From positions 1 through 34,233 of the forward strand of contig NZ_JAHEBC010000006.1 in NCBI RefSeq assembly GCF_024642405.1: a stretch of DNA of 34,233 nt, given 5' to 3'. A program made the position numbers and the translations under genes. Positions 8,262-16,715 of this stretch are shown here, piece by piece. The notes below the pieces were generated by a model that worked only from the letters and a program-made list of their open reading frames with translations, searched no databases and was not told the origin of the DNA. Origin of the DNA: Algoriphagus sp. Its GTDB lineage: Bacteria > Bacteroidota > Bacteroidia > Cytophagales > Cyclobacteriaceae. The stretch's first letter is position 1. Every line of letters starts with the position of its first letter.

Positions 8262-9169
8262 GCTGTGAAATTAAGCCAATCAATTCCTTTTTTTAGATTT
8301 TCTAACGTAAAGTTTTCTTTGCCTCCAAACTCAGGTTGGTACATGTATTCCCAACTAGCTTCCGGGGGCATGCTCATTAAAATACTCTCTGTTCTTCCAT
8401 TAGTATCGAGACCAAATTTTGTGCCTGCATCCCATACAAGATTGAATTCTACATAGCGTCCTCTTCTCAGTTTTTGCCAATCCTTTTCCCTAGGTCCAAA
8501 ATCCAACTGACTGTTTTTTGCCATAAAGTAGTTATAGATTTTTGGAAACAACCTGCCAATATTTAAACTGAAATTTAGAATAGTATTAAATTCCTCATCT
8601 GATTCCGCCTTTAAATGATCATAGAAAATTCCTCCAATTCCTCTTGTTTCATTTCTATGTTTTATAAAAAAGTAATCATCAGCCCATTTTTTGAATTTTT
8701 CATAGGCTTCCGGTCTGAATTCGTCACATACTTTCTTTACCTCCGAATGAAAGTATTTTGCATCCTCAATATCAATATAATGTGGTGTCAAATCTATACC
8801 ACCTCCAAACCAGTGAACTCCATTATCCATTTCAAAATACCGAATATTCATATGTATAATTGGTACCAGCGGGCTTTTAGGATGAAGTACTATTGATACC
8901 CCTGTGGCATAAAAGTCAGACTTTTCAAGGTTAAGTTTTTGTAAAATCTTTGATGGTGTGGTACCATGAACTGCAGAAAATGCCACTCCTCCCTTTTCAA
9001 TTATTTTTCCGTTTTTGAATATTCTAGTTCTACCGCCACCTCCTTCTTCTCGCTGCCATTTATCTTCAATAAATTTGCCTTCTCCGTCTCCAAGCTCAAG
9101 TTCTTTACATATATGATCTTGAATTTCTTGGTAGATTTTAGAAATTTCTTCTTTACTTTTTCGGGCCAT
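8258..9169 (-). CDS. hemF: Oxygen-dependent coproporphyrinogen III oxidase
   Basis: The protein has 303 residues, the normal length for HemF. It converts coproporphyrinogen III to protoporphyrinogen IX with O2 in the cytoplasm, a late step of haem synthesis. Diagnostic stretches are 'FKNGKIIEKGGVAFSAVHG', 'GVSIVLHPKSPLVPIIHMN', 'WFGGGIDLTPHYI', 'RGIGGIFYDHL', 'RRGRYVEFNLVWDAGTKFGL' and 'SILMSMPPEASWEY'. The His residues used in catalysis and metal binding are present. The gene sits 11 bp after tamL and overlaps the PAP2 gene by four bases, so all three appear to form one transcript. Use of the O2-dependent enzyme fits an aerobic lifestyle. Confidence 0.97.
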   Translation of the reverse strand: MARKSKEEISKIYQEIQDHICKELELGDGEGKFIEDKWQREEGGGGRTRIFKNGKIIEKGGVAFSAVHGTTPSKILQKLNLEKSDFYATGVSIVLHPKSPLVPIIHMNIRYFEMDNGVHWFGGGIDLTPHYIDIEDAKYFHSEVKKVCDEFRPEAYEKFKKWADDYFFIKHRNETRGIGGIFYDHLKAESDEEFNTILNFSLNIGRLFPKIYNYFMAKNSQLDFGPREKDWQKLRRGRYVEFNLVWDAGTKFGLDTNGRTESILMSMPPEASWEYMYQPEFGGKENFTLENLKKGIDWLNFTA

Positions 9170-9180
9170 TATTGATTTAA

Positions 9181-11601
9181 TTAAAAAGGGTAACCAATCC
9201 CAAAGTTAAACACAGTTTGGCCTTTTTCTCCTAATGGCCTCTTAAAACTCAATTTATTTAGAATCCATCTCTCCCCCTCAGGTCTTGCAGGGTCGATTGC
9301 CTTGGTAGCCATATCTAAACGTATGATCAGAAAATCAAAATCCATTCTTAAACCTATTCCTGTCCCTACGGCGATTTCTTTATAAAACCTATCATACCGA
9401 AAATCAGAACCGGGTCTTGATGCTTCAACGCCAATATTCCATGAGTTCCCGGCATCAATAAAAAGCGCCATATCGAAATAACCAATCAGGTTTCTTCTGT
9501 ATTCTAGCATAGATTCAATAATCATTTCGGCAGGTTGCTCAAAACGATAATCAAAATATCCTTCTTCATTGAGAGGAGGGGTGTTACTCCCTGGCCCCAA
9601 TCTTCTTGCTTGCCAGGCTCGAATACTGGTTCCTCCTCCTGCAAAAAAGTATTTTTCATAAGGAAGAATACCACTACTTAATCCATAAGGCTGAGCAATG
9701 CCAAAATTCAGTCGATAAGCCAGAGTTTGTTTTTTGTCTATTGGAAAATATCGTCTGAAATCAGCCTGAAATTTCAGCCATTGAAACCTTGCGAAATCCG
9801 TAGTTTCGTCATTGGATGGTTCATTCAAAAAGTTTAAAGATGTACCCCCACTTTCTGCAAAAAGCTTAAGTAGCGATGCACGATTCGTTTCAAAATTCCC
9901 GTATTTGTTAAAGTTTATAATGGTTTGCCCTGATACACTACTAACAATGGAGGGTAAAAAGGACCAAATCAAATTATTTCCTTGATCTGCCAAATCTGAA
10001 AGAACCTGATAGAATTCTTCAGTAATTTTCGGAGTTCTGATATAATTAATATCCAATAAGTTAAAAGTAAATTGCTGCCTATTACTTCTAGTTGCCCAAG
10101 TGTATGATAATAGTCCGTTGATGCCTGCTCTGGTGTATTCAGGTCTATTGGTATAGTTGTAGCCAACCAGCGTTCTGGTATTCGGATTATATCTTCCGTA
10201 TTTTTCTAAGCTTCTCGGAGAAAAGGGAATCAGAAATCTTGGAAAGATTATAGAGGCTGAGGTACCTAATTCCCTACTTTGATAAACTCCCTGATCAGTA
10301 GCCGAGGCAACGCCTTCCAATCCCGCTCTAAAATTGAACTCTAGAATTTCTCCAGCCCGAAAGAAATTTCTATTTCGAAGTGACGCAGAGAAAAATGGCC
10401 CAGGTAACTGTTCGGTGATACTTAGTCCCAATTGATTTGTGAGCTGATATTTTTGATTTGGCTGTGTTAAAATTTTGGCTGTCAAAGATGTTCCTACCGT
10501 ATCAAAAGAAATGTTTACAAACCTGAATAAATCTAGATTATTTAATTGTCTTTGAGATTCTAATACCTCTGTTCTATTGTATTTATTTCCAGTGTTGAAA
10601 AAGACACGAGAAGCAAAAATTTTCTGAGAATATCGGTCCCTGTAAAAAGAAAAATCAATGTTTCTAAAATCTCCTTGAATTTTTTGGTCTATAAAATCAT
10701 TGCTTGGCGGATTTACCCTAAAATAGATAGAATCAATGGTGTAAACTTCATGCTTCTCAGTGAATGTCGGTTTTCTAATTACTTCCTCGATCACCATAGA
10801 TTTTTTTGAGGTATCCTGAAATACATTGTATTCTATAAAAGATTTAGAAAACATGTAAAATCCATTATTTTTCAATAATTCCTCCACACGATTCCTTTCA
10901 GCTACAATGTTATCCTGATCGTAATTTTGATTTTTCTTTAATTCACTTTCTGAAGCAGTTCTTTTTAAAAGGTCAAGAATTTCCTCATTATCGGACCTTA
11001 CATAAATAGAGTCAACTATGTATGGTTTATTTTCTTTGATCAAATATGTGACAAATGCTTTCTTTTTCTTTGTTGCTACCTCAAAATCAACTGAAGCATC
11101 CATGTAGCCCCTGTTATAAAGGTAATTTCTAATTTCGGTAACTGTATTTTTGGTATCTGTACTATCCAAAATAGTGGCTGGGTTGCCAGTTCTCATTAAG
11201 AAGTTGCCAAACTCTATTTTCTTTTCAAGACTTTTAACCTTAGTCTCAAGTTTATCCTGTTTCTTTTGAAGCTTTCTATTATCTGGATTTTCTCCTCTTA
11301 AAGTTCCAATAGAGTCCAGCTTTTCTTTCGTTAATGATAGTTTATTTGCCACTTTAGAACTATCATAAAACTTTTGCCCAAATCGATAAATATTAACTCC
11401 AAGAGAATAATTAAGCAATGGAATTCTTGTATTTGGCTCTTGAATAAATAAAGGAACTATGTCTTCATTGTTTACCTGGTCAAGTCCTTTTGTTTCATTT
11501 TCAAAAAGCACATATTCTCCATCTGGTATGTTTTTAGTAATAGAACAGGCAACCATCCCGCCCAGGACAGAGATAAAAAGTATATATTTGATGAATTTCA
11601 A
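9181..11601 (-). CDS. tamL: TamL-type lipoprotein of the BamA/TamA family (POTRA plus Omp85 barrel)
   Basis: The frame encodes a lipoprotein with lipobox 'GGMVAC', then POTRA-like repeats in roughly residues 30-390 ('YIVDSIYVRSDNEEIL', 'VYTIDSIYFRVNPP', 'NRTEVLESQRQLNNLDLFR') and a C-terminal Omp85 barrel ending in '...IGYPF' with 'YFFAGGGTSIRAWQARRLGPG', the conserved (V/I)RG-type loop. Bacteroidota TamL is a lipidated TamA counterpart that acts with TamB in outer-membrane assembly or lipid transport. The start is uncertain. No ATG exists between the upstream in-frame stop and the lipobox. TTG at 11601 gives a normal 18-residue lipoprotein signal; the ORF track uses TTG at 11631, which would overlap the divergent methyltransferase gene. 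No tamB is in this window. Confidence 0.88.
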   Translation of the reverse strand: MKFIKYILFISVLGGMVACSITKNIPDGEYVLFENETKGLDQVNNEDIVPLFIQEPNTRIPLLNYSLGVNIYRFGQKFYDSSKVANKLSLTKEKLDSIGTLRGENPDNRKLQKKQDKLETKVKSLEKKIEFGNFLMRTGNPATILDSTDTKNTVTEIRNYLYNRGYMDASVDFEVATKKKKAFVTYLIKENKPYIVDSIYVRSDNEEILDLLKRTASESELKKNQNYDQDNIVAERNRVEELLKNNGFYMFSKSFIEYNVFQDTSKKSMVIEEVIRKPTFTEKHEVYTIDSIYFRVNPPSNDFIDQKIQGDFRNIDFSFYRDRYSQKIFASRVFFNTGNKYNRTEVLESQRQLNNLDLFRFVNISFDTVGTSLTAKILTQPNQKYQLTNQLGLSITEQLPGPFFSASLRNRNFFRAGEILEFNFRAGLEGVASATDQGVYQSRELGTSASIIFPRFLIPFSPRSLEKYGRYNPNTRTLVGYNYTNRPEYTRAGINGLLSYTWATRSNRQQFTFNLLDINYIRTPKITEEFYQVLSDLADQGNNLIWSFLPSIVSSVSGQTIINFNKYGNFETNRASLLKLFAESGGTSLNFLNEPSNDETTDFARFQWLKFQADFRRYFPIDKKQTLAYRLNFGIAQPYGLSSGILPYEKYFFAGGGTSIRAWQARRLGPGSNTPPLNEEGYFDYRFEQPAEMIIESMLEYRRNLIGYFDMALFIDAGNSWNIGVEASRPGSDFRYDRFYKEIAVGTGIGLRMDFDFLIIRLDMATKAIDPARPEGERWILNKLSFKRPLGEKGQTVFNFGIGYPF

Positions 11602-11620
11602 AATGGAAGAATAGATCGGA

Positions 11621-12370
11621 ATGCTTAGCAAAAATACAGTTAAGTTTATAAAAACCTTACATCAAAAGAAATACCGAAATCAAGAGCAAAAGTTCTTCGT
11701 TGAGGGTGGAAAATCAGTTTTAGAGGTATTGAACTCTGACTTTGAAGTAGAATTACTTTTGGTTACAGATTCTTTTTATGAAAGTAATCAGAAATTACTT
11801 AAAAGCTTTGATTTTGAGTTGTTGATAGTAACTCAAAAGCAACTTGAAAGTGTAGGTCAATTTCAAAGTAACGATAGTGCTTTAGCTGTAGTGAAAATGA
11901 AAGCAAATCAATATTTTGAAAGATCTGAAGAGGAATTGGTCATCGCTTTGGATGATGTTCGTGACCCAGGGAATCTAGGGACAATTATAAGAATAGCAGA
12001 TTGGTACGGGATTAAACATTTACTGTTTTCAAGACAAACAGCAGAGTTTTATAATCCAAAAGTAATCCAGGCTAGTATGGGGTCTTTTACAAGAGTCAAT
12101 TTCTACTATGGGGATTTAAAAGAGGTTATTGAAAAATGGAGATGTCCTGTTTATGGAGCTTTTTTAAATGGAATCAATATACACAAATTGGAAAATTTTA
12201 AACCTGGAATTCTTTTAATGGGAAACGAATCAAATGGTATTTCTGTAGAATTAGCTAGCTCAGTAACCAGTAAGTTAACGATTCCAGGTTCCGGAAATGC
12301 AGAATCCTTGAACGTAGCGATTGCTACAGCCATTTTTTGCGATAATTTTAGAAGGCTTTCTGTTCCATGA
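11621..12370 (+). CDS. SpoU/TrmH-family RNA 2'-O-methyltransferase
   Basis: The protein has 249 residues. The N-terminal ~90 residues are the substrate-binding domain ('YRNQEQKFFVEGGKSVLEVL'). The C-terminal SPOUT knot domain carries the three SpoU motifs: 'DPGNLGTIIRIADWYGI', 'ILLMGNESNGIS' and 'IPGSGNAESLNVAIATAIF'. Such enzymes methylate ribose 2'-OH in tRNA or rRNA using S-adenosylmethionine. Which nucleotide is modified cannot be told; both RlmB-like and TrmH-like enzymes have this layout. It is divergent from tamL with essentially no intergenic space, and its stop overlaps the next ATG (ATGA), so it is coupled to the transporter gene. Confidence 0.92.
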   Translation: MLSKNTVKFIKTLHQKKYRNQEQKFFVEGGKSVLEVLNSDFEVELLLVTDSFYESNQKLLKSFDFELLIVTQKQLESVGQFQSNDSALAVVKMKANQYFERSEEELVIALDDVRDPGNLGTIIRIADWYGIKHLLFSRQTAEFYNPKVIQASMGSFTRVNFYYGDLKEVIEKWRCPVYGAFLNGINIHKLENFKPGILLMGNESNGISVELASSVTSKLTIPGSGNAESLNVAIATAIFCDNFRRLSVP

Positions 12371-13353
12371 TTCAAAAACTAGTAGGAATCTTAAATAAGG
12401 TAGGAATCAATGGTTTCCTCTTAGGGATTTTCGCTGCGATTCTTTTAGGATTTGCCTTACCTGATTTTGGATCTTCAGAATCAATGGTTCCTTGGAAACC
12501 AATCATAAATATCGGGATTGCCCTTGTTTTTTTCTTTTATGGACTAAAGCTTGATCCCGATCAATTAAAAAAAGGCTTAAAAAATTGGAAGTTGCATCTT
12601 TTGATTCAAGCATCAACATTTTTGATTTTCCCGGCCCTTGTTCTTTTGATTCTGTCCTTTTTTCCATCTTTCAACGAAGATTTTAAAATTGGTATTACTT
12701 ACTTATCCGTTTTACCTTCTACAGTGAGTGCTTCTATTGTGATGGTTTCTATTGCAGGTGGAAATATCCCTGGAGCAATATTTAATGCCAGTATTTCCAG
12801 CCTTTTAGGAGTTGTTATTACCCCTGCCTGGATGGGCGTTTTAGGTAATTCGGCCAATTTCGAAATTGAGTTTTTACCAACGCTGGGAGAGCTGTCGCTC
12901 AAGGTGTTGCTGCCAGTCATTATAGGAATTATTATGCATCCCTATATTTTTCCAAGAATCACCAATCATATTAGTAAAGTGAAATACTTGGATCAAACGG
13001 TGATAATGATCATAGTTTTCACCTCTTTTGCCCAATCATTTTCTCAGCATGTATTTGATCCTTATCGATTAGATACTTTACTGGAGTTAAGTGTTACGAT
13101 GCTAAGTTTATTTTTTATTGTTTGGGGAACGATCTACTTATTGACGAGATTTTTTAATTTTTCAAGAGAGGATAGAATTACAGCACTTTTCTGTGGTTCA
13201 AAAAAATCATTGGTTCAAGGCGTAGTTATTGGAAAAATTATTTTCACTGATCCTGCAGTTTTGGGATTGGTGTTGCTTCCGGTAATGATTTACCATATTC
13301 AGCAATTGATTGCAGGCTCTGTCATTGCTTCAAATATGGGGATCAAAAAGTAG
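12367..13353 (+). CDS. SBF-like (bile acid:sodium symporter family) membrane transporter
   Basis: The protein has 328 residues with about ten membrane segments. Characteristic stretches are 'NIGIALVFFFYGLKLDPDQLKKG', 'YLSVLPSTVSASIVMVSIAGGNIPGAIFNASISSLLGVVITP' (quoted only as a landmark of the crossover region) and 'ALFCGSKKSLVQGVVIG'. These match the SBF-like/CPA group (PF13593; relatives of eukaryotic SLC10A7) rather than true bile-acid carriers. Sodium-coupled transport of an organic anion is likely from the family, but the substrate is unknown. Its start overlaps the methyltransferase stop by four bases. Confidence 0.9.
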   Translation: MIQKLVGILNKVGINGFLLGIFAAILLGFALPDFGSSESMVPWKPIINIGIALVFFFYGLKLDPDQLKKGLKNWKLHLLIQASTFLIFPALVLLILSFFPSFNEDFKIGITYLSVLPSTVSASIVMVSIAGGNIPGAIFNASISSLLGVVITPAWMGVLGNSANFEIEFLPTLGELSLKVLLPVIIGIIMHPYIFPRITNHISKVKYLDQTVIMIIVFTSFAQSFSQHVFDPYRLDTLLELSVTMLSLFFIVWGTIYLLTRFFNFSREDRITALFCGSKKSLVQGVVIGKIIFTDPAVLGLVLLPVMIYHIQQLIAGSVIASNMGIKK

Positions 13354-13436
13354 TTTTGTAGCTAGTAATCCATTTGCCATATTTTGTAATTTATTTAGTT
13401 TATAACTTCATTTGTAAGATTAAAAGGATATTGCTC

Positions 13437-14318
13437 ATGAAAAATTGGTTTAAAATAGTTTCTATTCTTGTCTTAGTGACATTTTTTTCAATGACTGATT
13501 CAGAAATAATGGCTCAGGAAAAGGTTGATGTTGTATTTCTGAAAAATGGTGAGAAAAAAGAAGGAAAGGTAACTGGAATCACAAATGCGGTTGTGAAATT
13601 CAGATACACTGGTGAGGATTTTGATTACGAACTACAAAAATCTGATTTAATTAAAATCCAGCTAGCTAGTGGTAGAGTAGAATCTTTTGGGAACGAGGCA
13701 GAAACAGCAGCAAAGGTGAGTACTACCCCTGCACCAGCAATGAATTCCGATGTTCACAACACCATCGCAGTACTTCCATTTCAATTCATCTCTAATGATC
13801 AGAGTATGGATCCTTTAGCAATGAGTAATCTAGCTCAAAATACTACCGCTAATTCTGTAAAGGAACAATATGGTCAGTTGACACTACAGGACCCTATCAC
13901 TACTAATGCGCTATTAGCCAAAAGTAATATCGATCTTACGAATATTACTACAATGACTCCAGGGGAAATAGCAGCCTTGTTAGGAGTAGAATTTGTGATT
14001 TATGGTACTGTTAACCTTACCAACAAGGGTGCCACTACGTATGGATCCACTGGGACAAATTATAGCGAAAGAGAAAAATATAACGCAAATGGTAATAATT
14101 CAGACACCAGAACAAAAGGCACTATTTTTTCTTCCTCGAGTTCATCTACTACAATTGAATATGATACATCAGTTGATTTTAGATTGTTTAAAAATAATGG
14201 ATCAAATATTTATTCAGATTCGAGACATGTGTTTGGGACTGAAGCAAATGCCTACACTGCCGGGATTGATTATATGATCAAAAGAACCCCTTTTGGTTCT
14301 AAATACGGGAAAAAATAA
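13437..14318 (+). CDS. Secreted CsgG/LpoB-like protein with N-terminal beta domain
   Basis: The ORF track starts at a TTG (13374), but the real start is likely the ATG at 13437. It is preceded by AAAAGGA and begins a signal peptide (MKNWFKIVSILVLVTFF...MAQ), giving 293 residues. Residues ~28-80 form a small beta domain of a type common in Bacteroidota ('VDVVFLKNGEKKEGKVTGIT'). Residues ~105-185 resemble the CsgG/LpoB fold: 'NTIAVLPFQFISNDQSMDP', then a long helix and 'GEIAALLGVEFVIYGTVNL'. The tail is Ser/Thr/Asn-rich, then strands with 'SVDFRLFKNNGSNIYSDSR'. It lacks a lipobox Cys, unlike LpoB. The function is unknown; an envelope-assembly role is only an inference. A strong terminator follows. 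Confidence 0.8.
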   Translation: MKNWFKIVSILVLVTFFSMTDSEIMAQEKVDVVFLKNGEKKEGKVTGITNAVVKFRYTGEDFDYELQKSDLIKIQLASGRVESFGNEAETAAKVSTTPAPAMNSDVHNTIAVLPFQFISNDQSMDPLAMSNLAQNTTANSVKEQYGQLTLQDPITTNALLAKSNIDLTNITTMTPGEIAALLGVEFVIYGTVNLTNKGATTYGSTGTNYSEREKYNANGNNSDTRTKGTIFSSSSSSTTIEYDTSVDFRLFKNNGSNIYSDSRHVFGTEANAYTAGIDYMIKRTPFGSKYGKK

Positions 14319-14333
14319 AAAATGAGATTTGGC

Positions 14334-14368
14334 AAAAAAGGCTTGAAATTATTTTTCAAGCCTTTTTT
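14334..14368. terminator. Bidirectional intrinsic terminator between convergent genes
   Basis: AAAAAAGGCTTGAAA (14334-14348) and TTTCAAGCCTTTTTT (14354-14368) form a perfect 15-bp stem with a TTATT loop. A/U tracts on both strands let it stop the CsgG/LpoB-like gene and the convergent acyl-CoA-binding protein gene. Confidence 0.92.
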
Positions 14369-14369
14369 G

Positions 14370-14630
14370 TTATAGATGTGTTTGAGATAATTCTTCTACC
14401 AATCTGATATATTCTTCAATTGCCTCTTCTTTAGATTTTCCTTTATAGCTCATCCAACTATTATATTTTGCAGCTGCTTTGAAGTCAAATCCTCCCGGCC
14501 TTTCCGTTTCATTATCCCCTTCAGTAGCTTGTTTATAAAGCCCATACAATTTCAACAATTCTTCATTAGAGGGTTTGCTGGTAAATTTTTTAGTCAGTGA
14601 AACAGCTTGTTCTAAATTTTCTGGTTTCAT
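14370..14630 (-). CDS. Acyl-CoA-binding protein (ACBP)
   Basis: The protein has 86 residues, the canonical ACBP size, and is four-helical. The motif run 'LLKLYGLYKQATEGD' followed by 'RPGGFDFKAAAKYNSWMSYKGKSKEEAIEEYIRLV' is the classic ACBP signature; the Tyr, Lys and Trp residues contact the CoA head group in studied members. It binds medium- and long-chain acyl-CoA in the cytoplasm and buffers or delivers it. ACBPs are mainly eukaryotic and patchy in bacteria, though found in several Bacteroidota and Proteobacteria. The gene is a single transcription unit between two terminators, next to gltA. Confidence 0.93.
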   Translation of the reverse strand: MKPENLEQAVSLTKKFTSKPSNEELLKLYGLYKQATEGDNETERPGGFDFKAAAKYNSWMSYKGKSKEEAIEEYIRLVEELSQTHL

Positions 14631-14691
14631 AAAAAAGCTTGTGTTTTTTCTCCAAATATGGTGCTATTTTCAATTTTATCTAATTCTTAAA

Positions 14692-14722
14692 ACAAAAAAA
14701 AGCCAGCTTTTTTTGCTGGCTT
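14692..14722 (-). terminator. Intrinsic terminator of gltA
   Basis: AAGCCAGC (14700-14707) and GCTGGCTT (14715-14722) form an 8-bp stem with a 7-nt loop. On the minus strand the stem is followed by a U run (complement of 14692-14699), directly after the gltA stop. Confidence 0.9.
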
Positions 14723-14743
14723 ATATTGAGGATAGAGATTAAA

Positions 14744-16030
14744 TTATCTCTTATTCATAGAAACGTAATCTCGTTCATTTGCTCCTACATAAATTTGTCT
14801 AGGTCTTCCAATTGGTTCTCCGTTTTCACGCATTTCTTTCCATTGAGCAATCCAACCAGGTAATCTTCCAAGAGCAAACATCACTGTAAACATATCAGTA
14901 GGGATTCCTAGTGCTCTGTAAATGATACCAGAGTAAAAGTCAACGTTCGGATAAAGTTTTCTATCAATAAAATACTGGTCGTTTAAGGCAGCATGTTCCA
15001 ATTCCTTTGCGATATCCAAAACAGGATCATTAACTCCTAATTTGGTCAATACATCATCAGCAGCTTTTTTAATAATTCTTGCTCTTGGATCAAAGTTCTT
15101 GTAAACTCTATGACCAAACCCCATCAATCTAAATGGATCGTTTTTATCCTTCGCTTTATCTAGGTATTTTTTAGCATCGCCTCCATCAGCTTTTATTGCT
15201 TCTAGCATTTCTATTACTGATTGGTTTGCACCGCCATGTAAAGGACCCCATAAAGCATTGATTCCAGCAGAAATAGACGCATATATACTAGCTTGAGAAG
15301 AACCTACAACTCTTACTGTAGAGGTTGAACAGTTTTGCTCATGATCTGCATGCAAGATCAACAATTTGTCCAAAGCAGCTGAAACTACCGGGTCGACATC
15401 ATATTTCTCAGCAGGAAGTGCAAACATCATTTTTAGGAAGTTTGAACAATAATCCAGTGAGTTGTCAGGGTAATTTACGGGATGTCCGACTTCATTTTTA
15501 TAGGCCCATGCCGCAAAAGTTGGCATTTTGGCTAGAAGTCGAATAATACTCATGTTAACTTCTTCCTCACTTCTATTAGGATTCAAGGAATCAGGATAGA
15601 AAGCAGTTAATGAACAAATTAAAGAAGATAAAACACCCATTGGATGAGCATTGGAAGGAAAACCTTCTAATATTTTTTTAATATCCTCATGGACTAATGT
15701 GTGATGAGTAATTTCTTTTGAAAAATTCTCATACTCAGCTTGACTAGGCAATTCACCATAAATCAATAAATATGCTACCTCGAGAAAAGATGATTTTTCC
15801 GCAAGGTCTTCAATTTTATATCCTCTGTAGCGAAGAATTCCTTCCTCACCATCTAAAAATGTAATAGCACTAGTAGTTGAACCAGTATTTTTAAATCCTG
15901 GATCAAGGGTGATTAATCCAGAAGCTCCTCTGAGCTTTGCAATATCAATTGCTGATTCATTTTCTGTACCGGTAATTACCGGGAATTCATATTCTTGTCC
16001 TTTGAAGGACAACTTGGCGGATTCAGACAT
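14744..16030 (-). CDS. gltA: Citrate synthase (type II hexameric)
   Basis: The protein has 428 residues, the usual length of the type II enzyme. It condenses acetyl-CoA and oxaloacetate to citrate, the entry step of the TCA cycle. An N-terminal beta domain ('LSFKGQEYEFPVITGTEN') precedes the catalytic fold. Catalytic and binding residues sit in 'WGPLHGGANQ', 'MGFGHRVYKNFDPRA' and 'YPNVDFYSGIIYRALG', and the C-terminal 'GRLPGWIAQWKE' and 'GRPRQIYVG' are typical. It is transcribed alone: its own terminator lies downstream, and ~70 bp of upstream DNA carries a possible -7 element. Together with hemF and the suf genes it points to respiratory metabolism. Confidence 0.98.
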   Translation of the reverse strand: MSESAKLSFKGQEYEFPVITGTENESAIDIAKLRGASGLITLDPGFKNTGSTTSAITFLDGEEGILRYRGYKIEDLAEKSSFLEVAYLLIYGELPSQAEYENFSKEITHHTLVHEDIKKILEGFPSNAHPMGVLSSLICSLTAFYPDSLNPNRSEEEVNMSIIRLLAKMPTFAAWAYKNEVGHPVNYPDNSLDYCSNFLKMMFALPAEKYDVDPVVSAALDKLLILHADHEQNCSTSTVRVVGSSQASIYASISAGINALWGPLHGGANQSVIEMLEAIKADGGDAKKYLDKAKDKNDPFRLMGFGHRVYKNFDPRARIIKKAADDVLTKLGVNDPVLDIAKELEHAALNDQYFIDRKLYPNVDFYSGIIYRALGIPTDMFTVMFALGRLPGWIAQWKEMRENGEPIGRPRQIYVGANERDYVSMNKR

Positions 16031-16242
16031 ATAACAGGTTTGTTTGGATTGCTCTAAAGAAAAAACTTAATTTTCGGGTTTAAGTTAATAAAAGCAGCTT
16101 ATTTTTTAGGAGATATTTGTTTTAAGGGAGATATAATTCTTCGATTATTTGATAAACAGACTTTAAAGGACTTTGGTTTTGTTAAAATTCCAATAATTAA
16201 CTCTGTGTATTTTTGAATTTGATAAGATCTATACAGGTATAT

Positions 16243-16264
16243 AAAAAAAGCCCCGGAGGGCTTT
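16243..16264 (-). terminator. Intrinsic terminator of the suf-bacilliredoxin operon
   Basis: AAAGCCC (16247-16253) and GGGCTTT (16258-16264) form a GC-rich stem with a four-base loop. On the minus strand it is followed by a run of U (complement of the A run 16243-16249). It sits 4 bp after the bacilliredoxin stop, so it closes the whole operon. Confidence 0.9.
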
Positions 16265-16267
16265 CTA

Positions 16268-16690
16268 TTATGCACAAAAGTGCTCAAATACTTCTACTAA
16301 ATGGTCACCAATCATTTTAGCATTTCTGCCTTCAATATGATGACGCTCGATAAAGTGAACTAATTCTCCATCTTTAAATAATGCCATAGCTGGAGAAGAA
16401 GGAGGATAGGGTAGTACAAGTTCTCTAAATTTCTCAACTGCATCCCGATCATTTCCTGCAAATACAGTTCCTAACACATCAGGTTTTACTTTTGCATGAT
16501 CTAGTGCATATTTCACGCCTGGTCTAGCTGCGCCAGCTGCACAACCACATACTGAATTCACAACAACGAAAGTCGTTCCTTTTTGCTCAGGGCCTAATTT
16601 ATCAGCCACAATTTCAGCTGTTCTAAATTCTTCAAATCCCTCATTAGAAAGTTCTGCTCTCATAGGAGCAATTAATTCTTCTGGATACAT
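16268..16690 (-). CDS. BrxA/BrxB-family bacilliredoxin
   Basis: The protein has 140 residues with a thioredoxin-like fold of the former DUF1094 (YphP/YqiW) family. The CxC active site is Cys48-Gly-Cys50 in 'VVNSVCGCAAGAARPG', and 'YPPSSPAMALFKDGELVHFIERHHIEG' is the conserved C-terminal half. In Firmicutes these proteins remove bacillithiol from oxidised protein thiols. Many Bacteroidota are thought to make bacillithiol, so that role is plausible here. It is the last gene of the suf operon, 25 bp after sufT and just before the terminator, suggesting a link between thiol repair and Fe-S assembly. Confidence 0.92.
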   Translation of the reverse strand: MYPEELIAPMRAELSNEGFEEFRTAEIVADKLGPEQKGTTFVVVNSVCGCAAGAARPGVKYALDHAKVKPDVLGTVFAGNDRDAVEKFRELVLPYPPSSPAMALFKDGELVHFIERHHIEGRNAKMIGDHLVEVFEHFCA

Positions 16691-16715
16691 ATGTTTTTAC
16701 TTTTAATTGTTCTAT

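Noticed and set aside
13374-13436. N-terminal extension of the CsgG/LpoB-like ORF from a TTG codon
   Set aside because: The ATG at 13437 has an upstream purine-rich AAAAGGA and begins a standard signal peptide; the extension would bury it.
16099-16287. 62-codon minus-strand ORF between gltA and the bacilliredoxin gene
   Set aside because: It runs through the suf operon terminator and into the 3' end of the bacilliredoxin gene in another frame. The translation is not protein-like.
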